Shown: one piece after another, positions 1-9,362 of the stretch
Layout of the letters: each line of letters starts with the position of its first letter
Numbering within the stretch: position 1 is the first letter of the stretch
Assembly: GCF_024396695.1 (NCBI RefSeq)
Contig: NZ_CP094359.1
Coordinates: forward strand, 2,534,001 to 2,598,000
Direction of reading: 5' to 3'
From: Acidithiobacillus sp. YTS05
GTDB taxonomy: Bacteria > Pseudomonadota > Gammaproteobacteria > Acidithiobacillales > Acidithiobacillaceae
DNA: 64,000 nt
The notes under the pieces: model-generated
Told to the model about the DNA's origin: nothing
The model's input: only the letters and a program-made list of their open reading frames with translations
Database searches by the model: none
Program-made: the position numbers and the translations under genes

Positions 1-30
1 CTCTGTGAGTTGCCGGGAGAAGAGGACGTG

Positions 31-153
31 ATGATGGCCAGGACCATCACCATCTAAGCATATCGGGTAACCATTGACATTGCCATTACCGGCCAAGAGC
101 TGGAACCCAAGCCGGCTATGAATGCGAATGGAGAACTCGTTGACTATAGGTGA
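31..153 (+). pseudogene. Possible decayed small ORF with in-frame stop
   Basis: An ATG-ATG start at 31/34 follows a GGGAGAAGAGGA stretch that could be a ribosome-binding site. The frame reads eight codons to a TAA at 55-57 and then stays open for another 31 codons to TGA at 151-153. The second part (YRVTIDIAITGQELEPK...) has protein-like composition. This is either a small gene broken by a nonsense mutation or chance. I do not recognise the product. Nothing else is visible between 154 and the gene at 292. Confidence 0.2.
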
Positions 154-291
154 CATAACGGCCCGGACTTCAGTACAGCCAGGTCGTGCTGCGGCATCGG
201 AGAACTGGCTATGAGCAGAGGTTATAAGTTGCATCCACGGTGCCGATGGCCTAATTAGTGGGGGAGCTTCTGCGGAAAAGGACGCGCTAAC

Positions 292-1017
292 ATGCTTACT
301 ACATGCCCAGAGTGCCGGGGAAACGTTTCCAGCGCCGCCGAGGCGTGCCCGCACTGCGGCCTGAAGAGGCCGGAGGGAGGGTGGGCAGAAGAGCCCAAGG
401 TGCAGCCAGCGCAAAACAAAAAGCAGCCCGATGGCTGCTTAGTAAAGACTCTCAAACTGGGGGTATTTGTAATTCTTGCCACGATCGGGATTACCTGGCT
501 GGCGGTCCAAGGCAACTCAGCTTCTCACCATCATACCCCGTCTCAGAGCGCGGCCGCACCAAGCCAGGAAGCCGCCCACGCATCTCCCGCCAAAGGGACC
601 ACGCTTATGGTCGATGGGACATCCTGGCCAGCCTTGGAGGTGAGCCGCGTAAAGTTCGCGGTGCTAGGAATGAGCGTGCTTCACTCTGTGTACATGAACA
701 ATGTTGATCAGACGTTCACCGCGCCGACGGGTGCGCATTTTTTGATCATTGAGATTGCAGTGAAGAATCTCCAAAGGAGTCCCATAAGCCTTGAGACTTC
801 GGAGGTCACGGTATTCGGCCCAGATGGCTCGAAGTACGAGGCGTCATCCAACACCATTTATCTGAGGCACGCTTTCCCGCTACTGGCTGACCTCAACCCA
901 GGCATCACAAAAAAGATGCTGATCATGTTCGAAGTGCCTAACTCGTTAACGAAGAAGAACTTCTCGCTCCGGTTCCAAGGTGGCGCAACGGGGCACTCGG
1001 TGACGGTGCCGATGTAG
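292..1017 (+). CDS. Zinc-ribbon, single-pass membrane protein with DUF4352-like exterior domain
   Basis: 241 aa. Residues 5-23 form a short zinc ribbon with two Cys pairs (CPEC and CPHC). A single hydrophobic helix lies at about 47-66. A Ser/His/Pro/Ala-rich linker leads to a soluble C-terminal domain of about 130 residues whose pattern (FLIIEIAVKN, a polar stretch, then a pattern ending VFEVP) resembles DUF4352/immunoglobulin-like extracellular domains. Zinc ribbon + helix + beta domain is common in uncharacterised membrane proteins. The role is unknown. It is likely a monocistronic gene, 83 bp upstream of argH. Confidence 0.7.
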   Translation: MLTTCPECRGNVSSAAEACPHCGLKRPEGGWAEEPKVQPAQNKKQPDGCLVKTLKLGVFVILATIGITWLAVQGNSASHHHTPSQSAAAPSQEAAHASPAKGTTLMVDGTSWPALEVSRVKFAVLGMSVLHSVYMNNVDQTFTAPTGAHFLIIEIAVKNLQRSPISLETSEVTVFGPDGSKYEASSNTIYLRHAFPLLADLNPGITKKMLIMFEVPNSLTKKNFSLRFQGGATGHSVTVPM

Positions 1018-1100
1018 ACCAAGCTATGGGGCAGGGATGTCGTCGACCTGGTCCGTCACGAGCGCTTTGGGTATAGTCGCGGCAAGCGAGGAGGTCTGTG

Positions 1101-2489
1101 ATGAGTGAAAAAATGTGGGGCGGGCGCTTTACCGCCGGTACCGATTCTCTGGTCGAGCGTTTTACCTCGTCCATTGCCGTGGATCGACGCCTCTATGCCG
1201 AGGATATTCGCGGCTCGATGGCGCACGCGCGCATGCTGGGGCGGGTGGGCGTGCTGACAGCGGCCGAGGTGGAGACGATCTGCAGCGGGCTGCAGAGAAT
1301 CGGCCAAGAGATTGCCGACGGTCAATTCGCCTATTCGGACAGCCTCGAAGACATCCACATGCACATCGAGAGCCGTCTGATTGCGCTCATTGGCGATACC
1401 GGCAAAAAACTGCACACCGGCCGCTCGCGCAACGACCAGGTGGCTACCGACATGCGTCTGTACACCCGCGGCGCCATCGACCACCTGCTCGCTCTTCTGC
1501 GCGCGCTGCAGGGGGTCTTCGTGGATCTTGCCGAGCGCGAAGTCGACACCATCCTGCCTGGCCTCACCCATTTACAGGTGGCCCAGCCCGTCACCTTCGG
1601 CCACCACTGTATGGCCTATGTCGAGATGTTCCGCCGCGATGCCGAGCGTTTGCGCGATGCCCGCAAGCGGGTCAACGTCTTGCCCCTCGGCGCTGCGGCC
1701 CTGGCCGGGACCACCTTCCCCATTGACCGCTGGGATGTGGCGCGCGAACTCGGCTTCGATCATGTCGCGGAAAACAGTCTCGACGCCGTTTCCGATCGCG
1801 ATTTTCTGCTCGAGACCCTGGCGGCCCTCTCCCTCATCGCGATGCATCTGTCGCGTCTGGCAGAAGAGCTGATCTATTGGATGTCGGCGGCCCTCGCCTT
1901 CATCGACCTGCCGGACGCCTTCTGTACCGGCTCAAGCATCATGCCGCAAAAGAAAAACCCCGATGTGGCTGAACTCATCCGCGGCAAGAGTGGCAAGGTC
2001 ATGGGGCAACTCACGGCGTTGCTCGTCCTCATGAAAGGGCAGGCCCTCGCCTACAACCGCGACAATCAAGAAGACAAGAGTATTTTCTTCACCGCGCTGG
2101 ACGAAATCGAGGCCAGCCTCCAGCTCCTGACCCGCATGCTGCCCGGCCTGCAGACCCGTCCGGCGCGGATGCGGGCAGAAGCGGAAAAGGGCTTTGCCAC
2201 CGCCACCGATCTCGCCGACTACCTGGTACGCAAAGGGGTGCCCTTCCGCGATGCCCATGCGGTGGTCGGTCGCGCCGTCCGCCTGGCGCAGGAGCGCGGT
2301 ATCGGCCTGGAAGCCTTGCCACTGGCCGAACTGCAGGCCCTGTCACCAGCAATCGCCGATGACGTCTTCCAGGTGCTCACCCTGGAAGGATCGGTCGCAG
2401 CGCGCAAGCACCTCGGCGGCACCGCGCCCGAACAGGTGCGCGCCGCCATTGCCCGCGCTCGGCAGCGATTGGCGGGAGAAGGTGCATGA
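1101..2489 (+). CDS. argH: Argininosuccinate lyase
   Basis: Cleaves argininosuccinate to arginine and fumarate, the last step of arginine synthesis, in the cytosol. 462 aa, normal for the fumarase/aspartase superfamily. The N-terminus [10 protein letters not shown], the TGRSRNDQ segment near residue 115 and the signature [12 protein letters not shown] near 278 are all present. The GTG three bases upstream is in frame, but the ATG at 1101 with GAGG upstream matches the family start. The stop codon overlaps the ATG of lptM (ATGA), and lysA follows, so argH-lptM-lysA look like one transcript. Confidence 0.96.
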   Translation: MSEKMWGGRFTAGTDSLVERFTSSIAVDRRLYAEDIRGSMAHARMLGRVGVLTAAEVETICSGLQRIGQEIADGQFAYSDSLEDIHMHIESRLIALIGDTGKKLHTGRSRNDQVATDMRLYTRGAIDHLLALLRALQGVFVDLAEREVDTILPGLTHLQVAQPVTFGHHCMAYVEMFRRDAERLRDARKRVNVLPLGAAALAGTTFPIDRWDVARELGFDHVAENSLDAVSDRDFLLETLAALSLIAMHLSRLAEELIYWMSAALAFIDLPDAFCTGSSIMPQKKNPDVAELIRGKSGKVMGQLTALLVLMKGQALAYNRDNQEDKSIFFTALDEIEASLQLLTRMLPGLQTRPARMRAEAEKGFATATDLADYLVRKGVPFRDAHAVVGRAVRLAQERGIGLEALPLAELQALSPAIADDVFQVLTLEGSVAARKHLGGTAPEQVRAAIARARQRLAGEGA

Positions 2490-2617
2490 CGCCATTACGC
2501 CCCTGGGTCCTGCTGCTCTTGCTTGGCAGTCTGGCCTTGGCCGGTTGCGGACGCAAAACGCCGCTCACCCTTCCCAAGGCCCCCACCCCCGTCAGCGCCC
2601 CAACGAGTAGCCACTGA
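2486..2617 (+). CDS. lptM: Small outer-membrane lipoprotein LptM (YifL type)
   Basis: 43 aa. A positively charged start, a leucine-rich signal helix and the lipobox LALAGCGRK place the lipidated Cys at residue 21. A short Pro/Thr-rich tail follows. In enterobacteria LptM assists assembly of the LptD lipopolysaccharide translocon, and the gene commonly sits directly upstream of lysA, as here. Its ATG overlaps the argH stop, and its TGA shares one base with the lysA ATG (TGATG), indicating translational coupling. The small size and lipobox make the call fairly firm; the function is by family. Confidence 0.85.
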   Translation: MTPLRPWVLLLLLGSLALAGCGRKTPLTLPKAPTPVSAPTSSH

Positions 2618-3867
2618 TGCACCCCTTTCATTATCAAAACGGGCAGCTGTACGTGGATGACTGCCCGCTGCACGAAATCGTGGCGCGCTATGGCACGCCC
2701 TGCTATGTCTACTCCGAACTGCATCTGCGCGAGCGTTACCACGCCTTCGCGCATGCGCTGGGCGCGCAGACCCTGACCTGCTACGCGGTAAAAGCCAACA
2801 GTAACCTGCATCTATTGCGCCTTCTGGCACAATGGGGTGCGGGCTTCGATATCGTCTCCGGCGGGGAACTGGCGCGGGTGCTGCGGGCCGGCGGCGATCC
2901 AAAAAAGATCGTCTTTTCCGGGGTAGGAAAAAGTCGCGAGGAGATTCGCGCCGCCCTGGATGCAGGGATTTTCTGCCTGAATGTGGAATCTGCCGCCGAG
3001 CTCGAGCGCATTGCCGAAGTGGCGACCGAGATGGGCGGACGGGCACCGGTTGCCCTGCGCGTTAATCCGGATGTCGACGCCGGCACCCACCAGTACATCG
3101 CCACCGGCCTGAAGGAGAGCAAGTTCGGCATTCCCATCGCCGCTGCCGAAGATCTCTACCGGCGCGCGGCAGAGTGGCCAAGTATCGAGTTCATTGGTGT
3201 AGCGGCTCACATCGGCTCCCAGCTCATCGATCTGCAACCCCTGGGTGCCGCTGCCCGGCGTCTGCGGGATCTGTACGAACGCCTGCGCCGCCACGGCATA
3301 GAGCTGGCGCATATCGATTTGGGCGGCGGAGTCGGTATCCGCTACCACGACGAAGTACCCCCGAGCCCAGCCGACTATGCCGCCATTCTCGATGATGCCC
3401 TTGCCGGTCTGGAGGTCCATCGAGTGGTGGAGTTAGGGCGCGCCTTGGTCGGCAATGCCGGGACCCTGCTCACCCGTGTCGAATACTGGAAAGAGAACGA
3501 GGGCAAGCATTTCTGCGTGGTCGATGCGGCCATGAACGACCTGTTGCGCCCCAGCCTCTACGGTGCCTGGCACGAGATCCTGCCGCTGCGACAAAGCGCA
3601 GCGCCGCTGCAGGAATGCGATGTGGTGGGGCCGGTCTGCGAGAGTGGTGATTTCTTCGCCAAGAACCGTTCTCTCCCTGCCGTCCCCGTCGGGGAGAACC
3701 TCGCCATCCTCGGTGCCGGCGCCTACGGCTTTGCCATGAGCAGCCAGTACAATACGCGCCCACGCGCTCCGGAAGTCTTGGTACAGGGAGCGGAAAGTCG
3801 CTGTATTCGACGCCGCGAAACCCTTGCCGATCTGCTCAGCCCGGAAGAGGACTGCCCCCTCGACTAA
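2617..3867 (+). CDS. lysA: Diaminopimelate decarboxylase
   Basis: PLP enzyme that decarboxylates meso-diaminopimelate to lysine. 416 aa, family length. The PLP lysine lies in YAVKANSN near residue 51. The glycine-rich phosphate loop is HIDLGGGVGIRY near 228, and the substrate-binding CESGDFFAK segment is near 344. Start coupled to lptM. The 3' end overlaps by 4 bp the convergent phospholipase-D-like gene. Confidence 0.96.
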   Translation: MHPFHYQNGQLYVDDCPLHEIVARYGTPCYVYSELHLRERYHAFAHALGAQTLTCYAVKANSNLHLLRLLAQWGAGFDIVSGGELARVLRAGGDPKKIVFSGVGKSREEIRAALDAGIFCLNVESAAELERIAEVATEMGGRAPVALRVNPDVDAGTHQYIATGLKESKFGIPIAAAEDLYRRAAEWPSIEFIGVAAHIGSQLIDLQPLGAAARRLRDLYERLRRHGIELAHIDLGGGVGIRYHDEVPPSPADYAAILDDALAGLEVHRVVELGRALVGNAGTLLTRVEYWKENEGKHFCVVDAAMNDLLRPSLYGAWHEILPLRQSAAPLQECDVVGPVCESGDFFAKNRSLPAVPVGENLAILGAGAYGFAMSSQYNTRPRAPEVLVQGAESRCIRRRETLADLLSPEEDCPLD

Positions 3868-4775
3868 GCGCTGCCGCCTTTGGGCATCTCGGTACTGGCC
3901 TGCGCCCAGTCTGCAACAAACTGGGCGCGTAGCACGGATAATGCCTCATCGCGCAGCACTACCCCCATCTCACGGTTCTTCTGCAGGCTGGTTTCCGAGA
4001 CATTTTCCGAACCAACGAAGGCCAATCGTGCGCCGACCATCATCTTTGCATGAAGATATACGGGTTTTTCGGGCAAGAAACGCACCTGGCAAGCATGTGC
4101 ACGGAGAAAAGCGACATTTTCCCGATCCTCAGCGCTGAGCGTGGCGGGCAAAATCAGACGCAGATCCGCACCCTTCGCCGCCAGGGCATCAAGAACGGGA
4201 GAATATTTACCCAGCTCCTCACTCTCGACATCCAGAGGCCCGGGCTGCTGGATAATCTCCAGCAACTGCTGCACCGACGTTCCCGGCGATAGGACGAGAT
4301 CGCGATGGGTGAAGGCTGGCGCGCGCCGTTGCTCCCAATCCGCCGCAAAGACCGCATGCACGGCGCGGACCAGCACCGGATCGTGCGTCACCCAGAGATA
4401 CTCCCGGTTGTGGTGAAATGCGGACCAGCTGAAATTGGCCGTGCCGATCTCACACTCGGTATCATTACAGAGATATTTCGCGTGATAAAAGGCGTATTGG
4501 TCGCCGTGGCTGGTAAAACGATAGGGAGCCCAGTGCAGTTCGGCACCCGTAGCGCGAATCTCCCGCTCTTCCTTATGTACCTGCCAGGGCCGCATATGGT
4601 AGGGCTTGCTATCGATGATCACCCGCACCTGCACGCCACGAAGCGCGGCAGCCGTCAGAGCGTCCAGCAACTTGCGATCGCTAAGGTAATAGACACCCAC
4701 ATCCACTTGGTGTTTGGCCTGATCAACGATCTGCACTAAAGGAGCCGGTCCGGCTTGGGGTTCGATATAGAGCAT
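3864..4775 (-). CDS. Phospholipase D-like domain protein
   Basis: 303 aa with two PLD-type halves. The first carries a complete HxK(x4)D motif (HAKYLCND) followed by GTANFS. The second has LHAKMMVG followed by FVGSENVSE, where the Asp of HxK(x4)D is replaced by Ala but the GSxN part is kept. PLD superfamily members act on phosphodiester bonds (phospholipids or nucleic acid) with paired HKD motifs. No signal peptide is evident, so a cytosolic nuclease or lipid-enzyme role is open. It lies 9 bp downstream of pyrC on the same strand and may be cotranscribed. Confidence 0.75.
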   Translation of the reverse strand: MLYIEPQAGPAPLVQIVDQAKHQVDVGVYYLSDRKLLDALTAAALRGVQVRVIIDSKPYHMRPWQVHKEEREIRATGAELHWAPYRFTSHGDQYAFYHAKYLCNDTECEIGTANFSWSAFHHNREYLWVTHDPVLVRAVHAVFAADWEQRRAPAFTHRDLVLSPGTSVQQLLEIIQQPGPLDVESEELGKYSPVLDALAAKGADLRLILPATLSAEDRENVAFLRAHACQVRFLPEKPVYLHAKMMVGARLAFVGSENVSETSLQKNREMGVVLRDEALSVLRAQFVADWAQASTEMPKGGSA

Positions 4776-4784
4776 GCAAAAACC

Positions 4785-5879
4785 TCAGAATGGCAGCAGA
4801 CGCCAGAAAACCTGCTCACCCGCCCGCAGCGGTACGACCGTCTCGTCTCCGCAACCCAAACGCTCTGGCACCGGCCATGTTTCCCGACGCAACGTTACCT
4901 GCTCAGGATTACAGGGCAGTCCGTAGAAGGCCGGGCCATGGCGACTGGCAAAATCCTCCAGCCGGTCCAGGGCATTGGCCTGGGCGAAGGCCTCGGCATA
5001 GAGCTCGATGGCCGCATGTGCGGTGTAGATACCGGCGCAACCGCAGCTCGACTCCTTGGCTGAGCGCGGATGCGGGGCGCTGTCGGTACCGAGAAAAAAC
5101 TGAGGACTCCCACTGGTGGCGGCGGCTATCAGTGCCTGCCGGTGCTGCTCCCGCTTGAGGACAGGCAGACAGTAATGATGGGGGCGAATCCCGCCCTGGA
5201 ACAGGGCATTGCGATTGAGCAGCAAATGGTGCGCGGTGATGGTGGCGGCGGTGCGCGGCCCCGCAGCTTGCACAAAATCCACCGCAGTGCTGGTAGTGAC
5301 GTGCTCCAGCACCATGCGCAGTTCCGGGAAATCGCGACGCAGGGGCGCCAGATGGCGATCAATGAATACCGCCTCCCGATCGAACACATCCACCGCCGGG
5401 TCCGTCACTTCGCCATGCATTAGCAAGGGCAAATCCAGCTCCTCCATCGCGGCAAGGACGGGAAGCACCTGGCGCAGATCGCGCACGCCATTTTCCGAAT
5501 TGGTGGTCGCTCCCGCCGGATAGTATTTGACCGCGTGCACCAAGCCGCTTTCCTTCGCTGCCCGTATCTCTGCAACCGGTGTCGCCTCGGTCAGGTACAG
5601 GGTCATCAGCGGCGTGAAGCGCATCCCCTCTGGCAAGGCCGCCAGAATCCGCTGGCGATAGGCTGCGGCAGCCGCAACCGTGGTGATCGGGGGGTTTAGA
5701 TTGGGCATGACGATGGCGCGACCAAAACGCGCGGCAGTGTCGGGTAATACGCTGCGCAACATGGCCCCATCCCGTAGATGCAGATGCCAGTCGTCTGGCC
5801 GCAGGATGCGGATTTCTTCTACCTCTGTCGATTTCACCCCGGAAGCCCCCAATCTTTCGCACGTTGCCAAGGGTACCAT
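4785..5879 (-). CDS. pyrC: Dihydroorotase (class II, PyrC type)
   Basis: Third step of pyrimidine synthesis, interconverting carbamoyl-aspartate and dihydroorotate. The metal-binding [10 protein letters not shown] lies near residue 31. The carboxylated-lysine region [22 protein letters not shown] and GTDSAPH are all in family order and match the enterobacterial PyrC pattern. The longest frame is 364 aa against about 348 in E. coli, so the GTG 14 codons inside (about 5837) is a plausible alternative start. Confidence 0.95.
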   Translation of the reverse strand: MVPLATCERLGASGVKSTEVEEIRILRPDDWHLHLRDGAMLRSVLPDTAARFGRAIVMPNLNPPITTVAAAAAYRQRILAALPEGMRFTPLMTLYLTEATPVAEIRAAKESGLVHAVKYYPAGATTNSENGVRDLRQVLPVLAAMEELDLPLLMHGEVTDPAVDVFDREAVFIDRHLAPLRRDFPELRMVLEHVTTSTAVDFVQAAGPRTAATITAHHLLLNRNALFQGGIRPHHYCLPVLKREQHRQALIAAATSGSPQFFLGTDSAPHPRSAKESSCGCAGIYTAHAAIELYAEAFAQANALDRLEDFASRHGPAFYGLPCNPEQVTLRRETWPVPERLGCGDETVVPLRAGEQVFWRLLPF

Positions 5880-5976
5880 TGCGCGCTACCCTCGCCTATG
5901 CTCCCGCGGAGGATCCGAAACCGTCGCCACCGTTGCCCACAGCAAGTACCTTTCCGTTGCTCCGCGAAGCATTCGC

Positions 5977-7890
5977 TCAGCCGCCGCCTTCGCTCCAGAT
6001 TTCGGCCTGGGCACGACTGACCGCCGGCGTTTGTACCCGACAAAAGTCTTTCTCCCCCAGTGGCATGGGCACCTGGAAAAAGGCCCCGGCCTGCAAGGCC
6101 TGCGGGCTCGGCAGATGGTTGATCTGCTCCAGATAACGACTGGTGCTGTGATACTTGAGCGCTAGCTCGTGCAGGTCGGAACCGGCAGGCACACGAATGT
6201 CGAGGAACTTGCCGCCGATGTTGCAGCGCGGCGCAACATCGAGGGTGCGCAGGGCGCGCCGCATGGTGTAACGGAACACCGGCGCCGCTTCGATCCCACC
6301 AAAATTCCAGGAATAGTGACTGCCGCGCAGGTTCACCGCCATCACCAGGTCCGGACGCGGGCCCGGCGCAAAACCGACGAAGGTGGCATTGGTGCGGTGA
6401 TGGTAGAAACCATCCTTGCCATTGGCCATATTCGAGGTCCCGGTCTTCCCCGCCACCGCGTAGCCGGGAATCGCCGCCAGAATGCCCGTACCGCCGGGGC
6501 GCGCCACCGACTGCAGCCAGCGCCGCAGATCATTGGCCACCCAGGCAGGCATCACCCGATGGCGCTGGCTTTTTTCCCCGGCAAACAGATGCGGGCGCAC
6601 ATACCAGCCGCCATTGGCAATGCTGGCATAGGCCGCTGCCAACTGCAGCGTCGTCACCGAGACGCCATAGCCAATGGAAATCGTCGCATGCCGGGCAACG
6701 CCCCACGACTGCCAGGGGGGCAAAACACCCGCCGTCTCTCCCGGCAGGCCCAGAGGCGGCTCCCGACCAAAGCCGACGGCCTGGTACATATTGTATAGCG
6801 TACGTTTGGGGGTCAGCAGGGCAATCTTGGCAGTGCCGATACAGCTGGAATACTTGAGAATATGCTCGATGTTGAGGATATGATGGCGCACATCATCGGT
6901 GATGGGGTAGCCTCCTACCCAAAGCGGGTGATACACATTGAACTTCTGGCTAGGAGAAACACTGTGACTCGCCAAGGCCGCGGCAATGGCAAAGGGCTTC
7001 ATCACCGAGCCGGGCTCAAAGGCCTGATGTACGGCATTGTTGACGTAATCTGCAGGCGCCGTACAGGAACCCTTCTGATTGGGGTTGCAGCTCGGCGCGC
7101 TGACCATCGCAAGGATGGCGCCGGTGTGCACATTCATCAGCACTGCCGAGCCGACCCTCGCATGAAATTGATGCAGGGAGCGCAACAGGGCCATATAGGC
7201 CCAATACTGCATCTGTGGGTTGATGGTCAGGTGAATGGCGTGCCCCGGATGCGAAAGTCGCGCTACCTTGAGCACCTGCACGATCTGCCCATGACCATCG
7301 TACAGAGCTTCCTCGGAGCCGGGATGCGCGTCCAACCACTGGTTATAGCTCAGTTCCATGCCCGTCGCCCCCTGATGGGCCTGATCTACCAATCCAATCA
7401 GCGGGGTCGTCGCCGCACCCAGAGGAAAATAGCTGCGCGAACTCGGCAGTACCCCAACCCCCGGGATTCCCAAAGCGCGCACCGCTTTGCCCACGCTCGG
7501 TGGTCGTTGCCGTGCCAAGTAGGCAAAATCGGCACCACCGCTGGCCAGACGCTGGCCGAGTTCGATTACGGAGAGGTGCAATGCCTGGGCCAGTTGCGGC
7601 CATTGATCCTGGTGTTTGCCGAGGACCTTGGGATCGCCCCAGATGGTGCTGGCCGCGGTGTTGACCGCCAGCGGCAAGCCGTTGTCCCCAAAAATCACCC
7701 CGCGTTGCGCGGGCAGACGCTGATTGTGCAGATACCGCATCTGTCCCTGCGCGCGCAGTTGGCCGGTCTGCAGATACTGCACCTGGATATCGCGGCCAAG
7801 CACCGCCAGAAAGCCAAGCACAAAGACGCCCGCAAGCCAAAGGGGCCGCGAGCGAGGCAATTGACGAAAGGGTCGGCCGGGCGGCTTCAT
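5977..7890 (-). CDS. Class B penicillin-binding protein (FtsI/PBP2-like) with altered SxN motif and C-terminal LysM-like domain
   Basis: Periplasmic peptidoglycan transpeptidase, 637 aa. It has a basic N-terminus, one membrane helix at about 15-35, a PBP dimerisation domain starting RGVIFGDNG, then the transpeptidase domain. The SxxK motif (GSVMK) is near residue 294 and KTGT near 482. The usual SxN motif reads S-S-C, with Cys at residue 350 (codon at 6841-6843). The tail from about 565 resembles a LysM peptidoglycan-binding repeat (LHELALKYHS...LQAGAFFQVP). It is not in a dcw cluster. Its start overlaps by 4 bp the stop of the OmpA-like lipoprotein gene upstream, so the two are coupled. Confidence 0.85.
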   Translation of the reverse strand: MKPPGRPFRQLPRSRPLWLAGVFVLGFLAVLGRDIQVQYLQTGQLRAQGQMRYLHNQRLPAQRGVIFGDNGLPLAVNTAASTIWGDPKVLGKHQDQWPQLAQALHLSVIELGQRLASGGADFAYLARQRPPSVGKAVRALGIPGVGVLPSSRSYFPLGAATTPLIGLVDQAHQGATGMELSYNQWLDAHPGSEEALYDGHGQIVQVLKVARLSHPGHAIHLTINPQMQYWAYMALLRSLHQFHARVGSAVLMNVHTGAILAMVSAPSCNPNQKGSCTAPADYVNNAVHQAFEPGSVMKPFAIAAALASHSVSPSQKFNVYHPLWVGGYPITDDVRHHILNIEHILKYSSCIGTAKIALLTPKRTLYNMYQAVGFGREPPLGLPGETAGVLPPWQSWGVARHATISIGYGVSVTTLQLAAAYASIANGGWYVRPHLFAGEKSQRHRVMPAWVANDLRRWLQSVARPGGTGILAAIPGYAVAGKTGTSNMANGKDGFYHHRTNATFVGFAPGPRPDLVMAVNLRGSHYSWNFGGIEAAPVFRYTMRRALRTLDVAPRCNIGGKFLDIRVPAGSDLHELALKYHSTSRYLEQINHLPSPQALQAGAFFQVPMPLGEKDFCRVQTPAVSRAQAEIWSEGGG

Positions 7891-8495
7891 TCTCCGCCAG
7901 TCACGGCGTGATAGACGAAATCGACCCGCTGGTTTTTCTGCCAGCAGGCAGCAGTGTTCTGATTACAAAGGAGATTATCCTTGCCGAAGGAAACCGTGCT
8001 GATGCGACTGGCGGGGACACCATCCGCCTCCAGCAACTCCTTGATGGCATGGGCACGCCATTCCCCAAGGGCGAGATTGTATTCCTGCGTGCCTGGTTGT
8101 GAGCAGTTCCCCTCCAGGCGCACATGCAGGTTCGGGAAGCGCAGCAGAAAACGCGCATTCTCGGCGGTGATATGGCGGGCACGGGCACTCACATGGAAGC
8201 TGTTCTGAGCAAAATGCACGCGCAGGTGCCGGGGCAGGGCCGCAAGCTCGGCATTGGAAAGGTTTTCGTTCTGGCCACCGAGGGGACCGTAATTCAGGTT
8301 TTTCTCCCGTTCCTCGGCCTGGTTCAGCGCCTGGGTATTGGCACTCGAACTGGGGACCGCACTACTGGGCTCCAGCTGCGCATGACTGGTAGGAGAAACC
8401 TGTTGCGCACAGGCGCCAAGAAGCAGGGAAGCAGACAATACGGCGACAAAACCCAAGACACCCTTGGGCGAAGCAGAAGACAGACATTGCGGCAT
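7887..8495 (-). CDS. OmpA/Pal-like peptidoglycan-associated lipoprotein
   Basis: 202 aa. Signal peptide with lipobox LLLGACAQQ (Cys about 29), a low-complexity linker, then an OmpA-family domain (about 100-198). The Pal-type segment GTQEYNLALGEWRAHAIKEL and the VSFGKD strand are clear. The domain normally grips diaminopimelate through Asp and Arg residues. The segment before GTQEYN reads EGNCSQ where Pal has a G-x-T/A-D-E pattern, so binding may differ. First gene of a two-gene unit with the PBP; together they suggest wall anchoring and synthesis at one site. Confidence 0.8.
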   Translation of the reverse strand: MPQCLSSASPKGVLGFVAVLSASLLLGACAQQVSPTSHAQLEPSSAVPSSSANTQALNQAEEREKNLNYGPLGGQNENLSNAELAALPRHLRVHFAQNSFHVSARARHITAENARFLLRFPNLHVRLEGNCSQPGTQEYNLALGEWRAHAIKELLEADGVPASRISTVSFGKDNLLCNQNTAACWQKNQRVDFVYHAVTGGE

Positions 8496-8530
8496 GAGAA
8501 TATTCCTTCACTTGTCGGTATACCTCTATG

Positions 8531-8559
8531 ACCGCAATTGTTCTTTTCAGTTCTCAGGC
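8531..8559. repeat. Direct repeat copy 1 (29 bp)
   Basis: Matches 9939-9967 at 28 of 29 positions; only position 8 differs (T here, C there). Core: TGTTCTTTTCAGTTCTCAGG. The two copies are in the same orientation, 1408 bp apart, and bracket the small membrane gene, the toxin remnant and the putative immunity gene. Confidence 0.8.
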
Positions 8560-8618
8560 AAGGGTGATCCACAACCGCTATAGCTACCGCTCCCACCAGG
8601 TGGATACGAGGCTCATCT

Positions 8619-8822
8619 TCAGCCTCCCTGCCTTAGGCGAATGACGGCCCCCAGTAGCCCCATGCCAAACAGGACGAGCACCCACAACCATCCCCAAGGC
8701 CAAACACTCGCACGCAAAGCGATCTTCAGTTGCCCCCTTTTCATGAGCAGACTTACCACAAACACTACCAGCCAGGAGACCAGCAAGCGCCCCAGAAGAT
8801 TTCCCAGTAAATAGCCAGACAT
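8619..8822 (-). CDS. Small two-helix membrane protein
   Basis: 67 aa, with hydrophobic segments at about 12-27 and 43-62 and a basic loop between them (KRGQLKIALR). A clear GGGAGG ribosome-binding site lies just upstream of the ATG, which supports expression. No family recognised. It lies alone, inside the segment bracketed by the 29-bp direct repeat. Confidence 0.55.
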   Translation of the reverse strand: MSGYLLGNLLGRLLVSWLVVFVVSLLMKRGQLKIALRASVWPWGWLWVLVLFGMGLLGAVIRLRQGG

Positions 8823-8882
8823 CGCATCCTCCCTCTCTTCAGTTTACAGAAGATTTTAAAAATAAATAATAAAATCATGTTA

Positions 8883-8910
8883 TTGAAATTTTTCTATAGA
8901 GAATTATACT
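8883..8910 (+). promoter_or_regulatory. Putative sigma-70 promoter in AT-rich spacer
   Basis: TTGAAA (8883-8888) and TATACT (8905-8910) are separated by 16 bp, in a locally AT-rich stretch (8845-8910) unlike the surrounding GC-rich DNA. It points rightward to the toxin-remnant/immunity pair. Confidence 0.45.
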
Positions 8911-8976
8911 CGCAGAAAAGAGTGGGAGGGAGCCTCGTGTCCAGTTTCTCGGTGCCGGGAAACGTTCTCGATCTTA

Positions 8977-9362
8977 TTGCGCGCCAAATGCTGCGCGCAC
9001 TATAAGGAGAACAATCAGTTGGTACTTCGCATCCTGAATCGTCCCGGAGAGCAAATGCGGGACTCCGAGGCAATTGCCAGGAAAATGGCCCTGGAGCTGG
9101 CGGGAGCCAAGGAACTGCCAAAAGCCGAGCCGGCAAAGGTGGATCCCAAAACAAGTACCGGAATTCCAGAGGAGAAAAAATTGTTTACAAGATCCCAACA
9201 GAGGACGGGTATGTCATTGAGCTTCGGAACTTTGGAAGCTCCATCAACAGATCCGGCCCGGCCTGGACAATTGACATCCCAGAGGAGATGAGACCCTATG
9301 CAAATTCAAAGAAATCAAAATTGAGAGAGTGCCACAGGAGCAGAACTAGCCATGGAGATTGA
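8977..9362 (+). pseudogene. Remnant of a polymorphic-toxin C-terminus, frameshifted
   Basis: The frame from 8977 encodes an Ala/Glu/Lys-rich stretch to GIPEEKK (9177). There a run of six A (9175-9180) is followed in the -1 frame by a coherent segment: IVYKIPTEDGYVIELRNFGS, then a short stretch ending WTIDIP, stopping at 9360-9362. A short conserved ending of the type ELRNF...SG..WTIDIP resembles toxic tips of Rhs/polymorphic toxins (family impression, not searched). No toxin body is present upstream, so this is a tip left after decay or an orphan cassette. It overlaps the start of the next gene. Confidence 0.4.
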
